Assembly: GCA_029983685.1 (NCBI GenBank)
Contig: JASBZA010000010.1
Coordinates: 1-55,840, forward strand
Direction of reading: 5' to 3'
DNA length: 55,840 nucleotides
From: Oscillospiraceae bacterium
GTDB taxonomy: Bacteria > Bacillota > Clostridia > Saccharofermentanales > Fastidiosipilaceae
The notes beneath the pieces are model-generated. The model searched no databases and had not been told where the DNA came from. It was given only the letters and a program-made list of their open reading frames with translations. The stretch's first letter is position 1; each line of letters starts with the position of its first letter. The position numbers and the translations under genes are program-made. Positions 25,575-33,005 of this stretch are shown here, piece after piece.

Positions 25575-26495
25575 ATGCAAATTCTCTTAATATCAGGCTT
25601 TTTAGGAGCCGGTAAAACCGAATTTATCAAGACCCTGGTCGGGGCCACCCGCAAGCAATGTGTGGTCTTAGAAAACGAATACGGCGAGATTAACTTCGAT
25701 TCCGGCAGACTTAAGGACATCAAGACTCCGGACTTTCAAGACGTGGCCGTAGACGTGGAAGAGCTGACCGAGGGCTGTATTTGCTGCTCCATGAACCTGG
25801 ATGTCTCCCTGTCTATTCTTACCATCGCCAACAGCCTGGACCCGGACCTTCTCATCTTAGAGCCCAGCGGTGTCGCCTTGCCGAGCCGGCTTTTGGCCAA
25901 AATCGAACCCATCTTATACGAGCGGATTGGCCTTCTGGAGCCTATCGTCATCTTAGACGGCCAGCACTACCCAGAAGCAGCCCAGAACTTCCCTACCTAT
26001 TTAAGAGACCAGCTGGAAACCGCCTCTACTCTCCTAGTATCTAAGTCTGAATCCTGGACCGCTATGGATTACCGGGCCTTGAGAAAAGAATTGGATATTC
26101 CGGACCATGTCCTAATCCCCGAATCCCACTATTCCACCTGGCGCGACCGGGCTTTCCACGAACTTTTGGAGCGGCCGCTCATTATAGACGGCAAGGCGCC
26201 CGTCAAGGTCAATCCCGAACCGCCTTCCAAAGAACACTTAGATCACATCACCTTCCCCGATGTCCGAGTGGCCAGCCCCTACGTCCTGGTCTCTCAGTTA
26301 GAAGCCCTTATTCACGGCCACGGCGGTGATGTCGTAAGGGCCAAAGGCCAAGTTCGCTGCGGCACGGAGATTCTCACCTTTGACCTGGTGGGTGGCTCTT
26401 ACGCCGTTGAAGGCGAGCAATACGGAGACGAGACCGGAGTCGTAGTCATCGGCCGAAATTTAAATCACGAAAAATTGGAGTATATCTTTACTTAG
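25575..26495 (+). CDS. COG0523/CobW-family metal-chaperone GTPase
   Basis: 306 residues. P-loop GFLGAGKT at about 8-15, the family's NEYGE strand, and the metal-binding GCICCS (CxCC) motif identify a COG0523 G3E-family GTPase. The usual NKxD base-specificity motif appears as SKSE, so nucleotide recognition may be relaxed. Members insert zinc, nickel or cobalt into target proteins or act in low-zinc response. The C-terminal domain (about 215-306) is shorter than in CobW. The gene overlaps the convergent kinase-like gene by 8 bp. Confidence 0.85.
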   Translation: MQILLISGFLGAGKTEFIKTLVGATRKQCVVLENEYGEINFDSGRLKDIKTPDFQDVAVDVEELTEGCICCSMNLDVSLSILTIANSLDPDLLILEPSGVALPSRLLAKIEPILYERIGLLEPIVILDGQHYPEAAQNFPTYLRDQLETASTLLVSKSESWTAMDYRALRKELDIPDHVLIPESHYSTWRDRAFHELLERPLIIDGKAPVKVNPEPPSKEHLDHITFPDVRVASPYVLVSQLEALIHGHGGDVVRAKGQVRCGTEILTFDLVGGSYAVEGEQYGDETGVVVIGRNLNHEKLEYIFT

Positions 26496-27360
26496 CTTGG
26501 TAGAAGCCTAAAGCTTTGGCCCAAGCACAAGACTTTTCATAATACTTCTTATAGTAATCACCGGATAAGTCACCGGCCTTGCGGGCCGTGTAGACCCACT
26601 CGCTGTATTCTTTGAAGAAAAAGAGCTGCATGGTCCGGTCGTAATCCGGCCTGGAAATGCCCTTGTTCTTAATAAGTTTCTCGTAGTAATAATCCAGGGC
26701 AAAAGCCTTGTCGGCATCTGTCATATAAAACAGAAAATCCGCATCTTCTTCACCGAAGGCTAAGAGCCTGGCCAAGGCCGTAGGGTAAGGCAGGATGCCG
26801 GCATATTCCCAGTCGATAAAAACCGCTCTTTCCCCGTCACAGAGAACATTAAAGGGCAACAAATCATCATGGCACAGTGTCCGAGGCAAGGTCTCATAGA
26901 GGTCCAAATAGGCTTGATAGCAAGAAGCCAAGTCTTCCATATAGTCCAAGCGCCCTTGTAGATACGAATATTCCTCGTCAAAAGTGCAAGGAAAGTCTGC
27001 CTTTTCTTTGGCCTGCCAATACTTTTTTTGTAGGGCAATCAGGCCGTCCAAGGCCAATATAAGATGGGACTTCTGACACTTGGATAGGGTCTGGCCCGGA
27101 AAATATTCCATTAGAAGATAGGTATCTTCTCCTATTTGAGTCTTGCCGTAGATTTGGGGAACCGGGTCCCGGTCCGAAAAAAACAACTCGTAGGCTCGTG
27201 CCTCAGATGCTTCGGTCTTCTTCAGTACCCCCGTCTGCTCCGGTCCTCGGACCTTCCAAACCGTATAGGCCCTGGCGTCTTCCTCGGCCAGGAAGGGGGT
27301 CAAAACCGTGTCGGGCCCGTCCCAGCCGGGAAAATATTTTAAGATAGCCTGAGGGTCCAT
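26488..27360 (-). CDS. Aminoglycoside phosphotransferase/choline kinase-like protein
   Basis: 290 residues with a protein-kinase-like fold. The catalytic loop CHDDLLPFNVL (His164-Asp165) and the metal-binding FIDWEYAG (Asp183) match the APH/ChoK/LicA group, as does the YLLMEYFPGQ hinge. Substrates in the group include choline, ethanolamine, homoserine, sugars and aminoglycosides. The start is 6 bp after the M42 peptidase stop. There are no licC or capsule genes beside it, so choline is not specially supported. Confidence 0.78.
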   Translation of the reverse strand: MDPQAILKYFPGWDGPDTVLTPFLAEEDARAYTVWKVRGPEQTGVLKKTEASEARAYELFFSDRDPVPQIYGKTQIGEDTYLLMEYFPGQTLSKCQKSHLILALDGLIALQKKYWQAKEKADFPCTFDEEYSYLQGRLDYMEDLASCYQAYLDLYETLPRTLCHDDLLPFNVLCDGERAVFIDWEYAGILPYPTALARLLAFGEEDADFLFYMTDADKAFALDYYYEKLIKNKGISRPDYDRTMQLFFFKEYSEWVYTARKAGDLSGDYYKKYYEKSCAWAKALGFYQAK

Positions 27361-27366
27361 TCCTAT

Positions 27367-28443
27367 TTACTGATTTTCTAAATAAGCCTGGATGAGGCGG
27401 AAGGTATTCATTGCTCCGTCCAGGTGGCTTCTTTCGTAGCCGTGAGACGCATAAACACCCGGTCCTATCAGCGCATGGCGGAAATCATGGCCGGCTCTTA
27501 ACGTGGCCTCAACATCCGACCCGTAGAAGGGATAGATATCGACCGCATAATCGATGTCGTAGGTTTTGGCCAAAGCAATCAGCTTATTGACCACATCATA
27601 ATTGTAAGGACCGCCCGAATCTTTGGCCGCAATAGAGACCTGCTTCTCGGTACAATTGAGGCCCTCACCCACACAGCCCATATCGACCGACCAGGACTCG
27701 GTCACGCCATCGAAAAAAGGCGAAGAGCCACCGTGGCCGACTTCTTCATAAATCGTCCAATGGATATAAAGGTCTCGACTAAGGCCCACCTTGTGGTCTG
27801 TCAGGTATTTAACATAAGTCAGTAGGACGGCTGCCGAAAGCTTGTCGTCCAGAAAACGGGACTTGATATAGCCCTTATCGGTCATGCGGGTTCGAGGTTC
27901 AAAGAAAACATAATCGCCGGCCTCGATACCCAAAGCCCTGACACTCTCGGCATCGGTCACATCTTCGTCCAAAACCACTTCCATCGTGTCCCAGTTTCTT
28001 TCCTGTGTTTTCAAATCAGCGTTGACATGGACCGAGGCATTCTCCAATTGGAAAGTCCCTTCATAGGTCTTGCCGTCACGGGTTTTGACCATGACGTTTT
28101 CGGCTTCGGTGTTGGCCGCGACAAGCCCGCCTATAGGCGTAATCTTAAGCCGGCCCGTCCCCTTAATGCGGTGGACCATGCCGCCCAAAGTATCCACGTG
28201 TGCCTGGAGGAGGAGGCCTCCTTCGGTATTATCTTCAGCCTTCTGAGGATCTGCATTGATATGGGCAATAACGCCGCCTTTAATGGTGCGATAGGCTTCG
28301 ACGCCCCATTTTGAGAGCAAATCCAGGATGTATTGCGTTACTTCATGGCCGTAGCCCGAAGGTGACGGTTTGGCCAGGAGCTCTTTTACGATGGTCTGGA
28401 GCGTCTCTTGATAGTCTTTATAAATCTCTTTATTAAATGCCAT
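27367..28443 (-). CDS. M42-family metal-dependent aminopeptidase
   Basis: 358 residues. Metal-centre elements of M42 are present: LQAHVDTLGGMV early, the bridging Asp in SRFLDDKLSAAV, and the Glu pair in YEEVGHGGS; the late His in YERSHLDG completes the site. An apical insertion (about 95-180) interrupts the catalytic domain as in tetrahedral aminopeptidases. It cleaves N-terminal residues from peptides in the cytosol. The RBS is weak. Confidence 0.88.
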   Translation of the reverse strand: MAFNKEIYKDYQETLQTIVKELLAKPSPSGYGHEVTQYILDLLSKWGVEAYRTIKGGVIAHINADPQKAEDNTEGGLLLQAHVDTLGGMVHRIKGTGRLKITPIGGLVAANTEAENVMVKTRDGKTYEGTFQLENASVHVNADLKTQERNWDTMEVVLDEDVTDAESVRALGIEAGDYVFFEPRTRMTDKGYIKSRFLDDKLSAAVLLTYVKYLTDHKVGLSRDLYIHWTIYEEVGHGGSSPFFDGVTESWSVDMGCVGEGLNCTEKQVSIAAKDSGGPYNYDVVNKLIALAKTYDIDYAVDIYPFYGSDVEATLRAGHDFRHALIGPGVYASHGYERSHLDGAMNTFRLIQAYLENQ

Positions 28444-28505
28444 AAATATAAAAGTCTTTCTTTTTTAACTTAGTCTAAAGCCCGGCCTAAAACCTCGGCC
28501 TAGAC

Positions 28506-29870
28506 CTAGCTCTTAAAACTGTGAATAGGGGCCGGCATCCTGCCGCCGCGGGAAATAAATTTCTCGGGTGACCAGGGATTAACCTCCATGATAGGCGCGT
28601 CACCCCAAAGGCCGCCATAGTGGACCTTGTCACCCACTTTTGCCCCGGGTACGGGAATCACACGAACCGCCGTGGTCTTATTATTAAATACTCCAATAGC
28701 GGCTTCATCCGCTATAATGCCGGACAGTATCTCCGCGGAGGTATCACCCGGGACCGCCACCATGTCAATACCGACCGAACAGACTGAGGTCATGGCTTCA
28801 AGCTTCTCTAAGCTCAAGCTCCCCTTCTCTACTGCGGCAATCATACCCTCATCTTCACTGACGGGAATGAAGGCACCGGACAGGCCGCCTACTTGAGACG
28901 AGGCCATGGTGCCGCCCTTCTTCACCGCATCGTTCAGCATGGCCAAAGCCGCTGTCGTGCCCCAGGCACCACAAGACTCCAAACCCATCGCTTCCAATAT
29001 ACGGGCAATAGAATCGCCTACAACCGGCGTGGGCGCCAGGGAAAGGTCAATAATACCGAAGGGAACTTCCAAGCGCTTAGAAGCCTCTTTGGCGACTAAT
29101 TGGCCGGCCCGAGTAATCTTAAAAGAGGTACGTTTAATCAATTCGGCCAGCTGAGCAATATCCATAGTATCGGACTCTTTGCTCTTCAACGTGGCCAAGA
29201 CCACACCCGGTCCGGACACGCCGACATTAATAACCCGCTCGGCTTCTCCGACACCGTGGAAAGCTCCTGCCATGAAGGGGTTGTCTTCGGTTGCATTGGC
29301 AAAGACCACAAACTTGGCGCAACCGTAAGCGCCTTGGTCTCGGGTTCTCTCGGCCAAATCCAAGAGCATGGGACCCAAGTCTCTTACTGCGTCCATATTG
29401 ATACCGGCACGAGACGTTCCGATATTGGCCGAAGCACAGACCGCTTCGGTGGTAGCCAAAGCTTCGGGGATGGAATCCATCAGGATACGGTCGCTCCGGG
29501 TATAACCCTTATGAAGCAATGCGGAAAAGCCGCCAATAAAGTTCACGCCCAAGGCTTTGGCCGACTTATCCATGGTTTCGGCGAAAATTGTGTAGTTATC
29601 GGTCTTAGACGCTGCCGCAACCAACGAAATAGGCGTAACACTGAGTCGCTTATTAATAATAGGAATACCATAGTCCCGGGAAATCTCATCCGCCACGGGA
29701 ATCAAGTGCTCTGCGGATTTCGTAATCTTATCGTAAATCTTACGACAGGCAATCTCAGGATTTTCATGGGCGCAATCCAGAAGATTAATCCCCATGGTAA
29801 TGGTCCTGACATCCAGATGCTCTTCGGCGAACATCCGCTGCGTTTCTAAAATTTCATAGGCTTGAATCAT
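28506..29870 (-). CDS. UPF0210 (DUF711) family protein
   Basis: 454 residues, standard for UPF0210, a family structurally related to pyruvate formate-lyase-like barrels but without a proven reaction. Recognisable stretches are VRTITMGINLLDC, NKRLSVTPISLVAAAS and NIGTSRAGINMDAV. It lies 15 bp behind the ACT-domain gene, the pairing found across many anaerobic Firmicutes, which suggests amino-acid-regulated metabolism. GGGG precedes the ATG. Function unproven. Confidence 0.9.
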   Translation of the reverse strand: MIQAYEILETQRMFAEEHLDVRTITMGINLLDCAHENPEIACRKIYDKITKSAEHLIPVADEISRDYGIPIINKRLSVTPISLVAAASKTDNYTIFAETMDKSAKALGVNFIGGFSALLHKGYTRSDRILMDSIPEALATTEAVCASANIGTSRAGINMDAVRDLGPMLLDLAERTRDQGAYGCAKFVVFANATEDNPFMAGAFHGVGEAERVINVGVSGPGVVLATLKSKESDTMDIAQLAELIKRTSFKITRAGQLVAKEASKRLEVPFGIIDLSLAPTPVVGDSIARILEAMGLESCGAWGTTAALAMLNDAVKKGGTMASSQVGGLSGAFIPVSEDEGMIAAVEKGSLSLEKLEAMTSVCSVGIDMVAVPGDTSAEILSGIIADEAAIGVFNNKTTAVRVIPVPGAKVGDKVHYGGLWGDAPIMEVNPWSPEKFISRGGRMPAPIHSFKS

Positions 29871-29885
29871 AAAGCATCCCCATTC

Positions 29886-30173
29886 CTATATGCGGTGCAT
29901 GGCTTGGAACACATCACGCTGCTGCAAGGTCACCTGGCAGCCCAAATCTCTGCCGACGTCTTGTAAAGCCCGGTCTAAGTCCTGGAAGGAAAGCGTCATC
30001 TTACCGGTATCCACCAGCATAATCATATGAAAGATGTCTTGCATAATAGTCTGAGAAATATCTTGTACATTCACATTATACTGGGCCAAAACACCCGTCA
30101 CCCGAGCAATAATCCCCGGTTTATCCTGTCCTACAACTGTCACTACCGCCGTATAGGTCTCATCGTGTGCCAT
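29886..30173 (-). CDS. ACT-domain protein (UPF0237)
   Basis: 95 residues forming one ACT domain: VTVVGQDKPGIIARVTGVLA is the typical first strand and helix, then VNVQDISQTI and FHMIMLVDTG. It probably binds an amino acid and regulates its UPF0210 partner 15 bp downstream. A strong GGGAGG precedes the ATG at 30173. Confidence 0.9.
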   Translation of the reverse strand: MAHDETYTAVVTVVGQDKPGIIARVTGVLAQYNVNVQDISQTIMQDIFHMIMLVDTGKMTLSFQDLDRALQDVGRDLGCQVTLQQRDVFQAMHRI

Positions 30174-30280
30174 AAAAAACCTCCCTGAAAAACTTGCCTG
30201 ATATTTTACGCCAAGTTAGGCCTAAGGGCTAGGAAAAAGCCCGTAAGAAGTACCAATGCAATATTCCTTGGGCGATCCTG

Positions 30281-31309
30281 ATGGACCCTACTTCAGCCTG
30301 TAACCTCCAGTGCAAGGGCTGCTGGGCTGCCGAATACGGCAACAAGCTAAACCTGACCTTAGAAGAATTAGACAGTATCATCGAGCAAGGCAAAGAACTT
30401 GGTGTCTACATGTATCTTTTCTCCGGCGGTGAACCTTTGGTCCGTAAAAACGACATCATCACCTTGTGTGAGAGGCATCCGGACTGTATGTTCTTGGCCT
30501 TCACCAACTCGACCTTGATTGACGAGAAGTTCGCCAACGACATGCTCAGAGTAGGCAATTTCATCCCCGCCATCTCACTCGAAGGTAACGAGCATGCCAC
30601 CGACGGCAGACGCGGTGACGGTGTCTACCAACGCGTTATGAAGTCCATCGGACTTCTGAGAGAAAAGGGCCTGCCCTTCGGCATCTCCTGCTGCTATACC
30701 AGCCAAAACTTCGATTCCATTACCTCGGAAGAATACTATGACTTCTTAATCGAGCAAGGTGCCCTCTTTGTCTGGTTCTTCCACTATATGCCGGTCGGTA
30801 ACAGTGCGGTTCCCGAACTCTTGCCCACACCCGAGCAACGTGAAGAAACCATGCGCCGTATCCGCAAATACCGTGTCGAGAAGCCTCTCTTTGCTATTGA
30901 CTTCCAAAACGACGGCCAATACGCCGGTGGCTGTATTGCAGGCGGCAGACGTTATCTTCATATCAACTCCAACGGTGACGTTGAACCTTGTGCCTTCGTC
31001 CACTACTCGGATTCCAACATTCGCGAGAAGACCTTACTGGAGTGCCTCCAGTCGCCTCTCTTTATGGGTTATCATGATAACCAACCCTTCAACGATAACT
31101 TATTAAAACCCTGCCCCATGTTAGAGAATCCTCAATACATCAGAAGCTTGGTTCAGGCAAGCAATTCCCAGTCCACCGACATGGAGTCGCCTGAAAATAT
31201 CCAGCATCTCTACGAAAAGTGCGAGCCCTACGCAGAGAATTGGGACGAGACAAGTAACAGACTTTGGGATGAAATCCAAGAAGAAAAGAAAGTCAAAGCG
31301 GCTCGCTGA
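30281..31309 (+). CDS. Radical SAM protein, 5'-truncated
   Basis: The 342-residue frame opens with MDPTSACNLQCKGCWAAEYG, which contains the CxxxCxxC cluster motif for the radical SAM [4Fe-4S] centre, then SGGEP and a C-terminal cysteine-bearing tail (GGCIAGG, VEPCAF, LKPCPM). Known relatives have roughly 110 more residues before this motif. Here a matching codon stretch (KYQCNIPWAIL) reaches upstream only to a TAG at 30230-30232 and has no RBS, so the true N-terminus seems deleted. The core could be catalytically competent if started at 30281. It may be an anaerobic peptide- or cofactor-modifying enzyme; the specific reaction is unknown. Confidence 0.7.
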   Translation: MDPTSACNLQCKGCWAAEYGNKLNLTLEELDSIIEQGKELGVYMYLFSGGEPLVRKNDIITLCERHPDCMFLAFTNSTLIDEKFANDMLRVGNFIPAISLEGNEHATDGRRGDGVYQRVMKSIGLLREKGLPFGISCCYTSQNFDSITSEEYYDFLIEQGALFVWFFHYMPVGNSAVPELLPTPEQREETMRRIRKYRVEKPLFAIDFQNDGQYAGGCIAGGRRYLHINSNGDVEPCAFVHYSDSNIREKTLLECLQSPLFMGYHDNQPFNDNLLKPCPMLENPQYIRSLVQASNSQSTDMESPENIQHLYEKCEPYAENWDETSNRLWDEIQEEKKVKAAR

Positions 31310-31342
31310 TTATTGCTAATTGCTATTGGTTTAGCCCTTCAT

Positions 31343-31389
31343 AAAGAGACCGGCAGAAAACGTCTAAGAAGACCTTCTCCGGTCTCTTT
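31343..31389. terminator. Bidirectional terminator
   Basis: AAAGAGACCGG (31343-31353) and CCGGTCTCTTT (31379-31389) form an 11-bp perfect stem between the convergent radical SAM and TetR genes. A/T runs flank both sides. Confidence 0.75.
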
Positions 31390-31395
31390 ACTTGT

Positions 31396-31971
31396 TTACT
31401 TATCCTCCGGACTAATCTCGGGATTATTCTGAGCCATCTTTAATAAGGACTCCAAAGGCTCGGCAAACCAATAGGTAAATTTATGAATGTATTCGGCCAT
31501 ATCGTAGTTCAAATCATCTTCTAACCAGTCTAAGACCAGACCCGAAAAATAGGCCTTATAGAAACGCAGAAAGACTTGACGGTCCTTTTCCGGCAGGGGA
31601 TTATCCTTTGTCTGAAAATCGATAAAGTGTTCTGCCAACAACACGGCCAGTTCACTTAATTTTCGGAACACCCGCATCTTCTCCGTATCATGGTAAAGGT
31701 TCAAAAACTGGTCCTTATACTTTTTAAACACATCAGTAATAATCAGGATGCCTTCGCCCAAGGTTTCCACGTGCACGAAGTCGTCAATAAGCGGATCAAA
31801 CCAGTCTTCCAAGATTTCCTCCAAAAGAGAAGGGATGTCTTGGTAGTGGTAATAGAAGGTGTTCCTGGACAAGCCGCACGCCGCAGTAATATCGTTGACG
31901 GTAATCTTGGAATAGCTCTTCTCGGCCAAAAGTTCAATGAAAGCATCCTTAATCAGACGCTTAGTTTCCAT
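31396..31971 (-). CDS. TetR/AcrR-family transcriptional regulator
   Basis: 191 residues. The N-terminal helix-turn-helix is ITVNDITAACGLSRNTFYYH (about 22-41), and the helical ligand-binding domain follows. GAGGAG precedes the ATG at 31971. It diverges from the YwaF-like membrane protein gene and may repress it. Members of this subgroup often regulate their neighbour. The inducer is unknown. Confidence 0.9.
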   Translation of the reverse strand: METKRLIKDAFIELLAEKSYSKITVNDITAACGLSRNTFYYHYQDIPSLLEEILEDWFDPLIDDFVHVETLGEGILIITDVFKKYKDQFLNLYHDTEKMRVFRKLSELAVLLAEHFIDFQTKDNPLPEKDRQVFLRFYKAYFSGLVLDWLEDDLNYDMAEYIHKFTYWFAEPLESLLKMAQNNPEISPEDK

Positions 31972-32117
31972 ACAGGGCTTTTCTCCTCTCTTTATTAAGG
32001 CTTCGTTAATCTTCGCTTAAGCTTATTTTACAGGCCAAATCTGACCTGTCCCGTAACCTTTTCGGCAGAAAATCAGGCGACATTTGAGGCAGGAATATCT
32101 TATACTTAGTTGCGGCT

Positions 32118-32888
32118 TTGGCCAAAAAGAAAGAGACAGGAAGGCCTAACAAATCGATGCAAGGCTTTTGGCAACACATATGGCGAACCGAGGAAGACGA
32201 CAGCCGTATCTGGCTGACCCGCTGGCAGGACTGGGCTATTGCCCTGGCTTTTTTGCTGGTCAGTATCTACCTGTTACGAAACCGCCAAAGCCTCTCCCGA
32301 GACTTCGTTTATAGCACCAGTCGAGCGCTGGTAGTCCTCCTTATCTTGCAGAATTTATCGCGTTACATCTTCAATCGCAAGCACTATCCCGTCGACATGC
32401 GTTACCCGCTTTATTCCTGCAATGTTTCCGGCATCATCCTGGCGGTTTCTTTCTTTGTACCCTTTAACAGTCAGGCTTGGAACAGCCTCGTAATGTGGGC
32501 CGCTTTCTCCGGTCTATACGGAGGCTTCTTCGCTATCCTAATGGCCAAGCCCAGTAATTTTAAATTCCCCCATATGGCGAACTTGGACTATTACATCGGT
32601 CATATTTGTATCTACTTTCTAGGGCTGCGCCACATCCTTTATTACCCTGAATTTTTGACCACGGCTATGCTGCGTGACACCACCCTCATCACGCTCTTTT
32701 ATTTGGCCATCGTCTATAAAATAAACCCGCTTCTGGACACCAACTACGGCTTTACCAATTATGTCCCCGAGCCTTTAAAAGTCCTGCAAAAGATTTCTTT
32801 CAAAATCTACAGAATGTTATTAGTTTTGGGCTACTCCATTGCCAATGCCTTAACCTATCTGGCTGCCACCATTTTGGTCCGAAGTTAA
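32118..32888 (+). CDS. YwaF/TIGR02206-like integral membrane protein
   Basis: Up to 256 residues with about six membrane helices. Family-like segments are YPLYSCNVSGIILAV (short acid/Cys helix) and FPHMANLDYYIGH followed by FLGLRH. The TTG at 32118 has no clear RBS. A TATACT -10-like box at 32101-32106 would put transcription start almost on it, so the ATG at 32157, 12 bp behind GGAAGG, may be the true start (243 residues). The function is unknown. It diverges from the TetR gene. Confidence 0.75.
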   Translation: MAKKKETGRPNKSMQGFWQHIWRTEEDDSRIWLTRWQDWAIALAFLLVSIYLLRNRQSLSRDFVYSTSRALVVLLILQNLSRYIFNRKHYPVDMRYPLYSCNVSGIILAVSFFVPFNSQAWNSLVMWAAFSGLYGGFFAILMAKPSNFKFPHMANLDYYIGHICIYFLGLRHILYYPEFLTTAMLRDTTLITLFYLAIVYKINPLLDTNYGFTNYVPEPLKVLQKISFKIYRMLLVLGYSIANALTYLAATILVRS

Positions 32889-32918
32889 AGTTTAAACAGA
32901 AGAAGAAATATATAAGAA

Positions 32919-32958
32919 ACAGCCCGGCTTCATGTGTTTTAACACAAAGTCGGGCTGT
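32919..32958. terminator. Terminator hairpin between YwaF-like gene and ppdK
   Basis: ACAGCCCGGCTT (32919-32930) pairs with AAGTCGGGCTGT (32947-32958) with one G-U pair. Both convergent genes end beside it; the flanking runs are only moderately T-rich. Confidence 0.65.
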
Positions 32959-33005
32959 CAAAATACTTAAAGTTTTACAAGCTTCAAATTCTTAGTTTAA
33001 TACCT

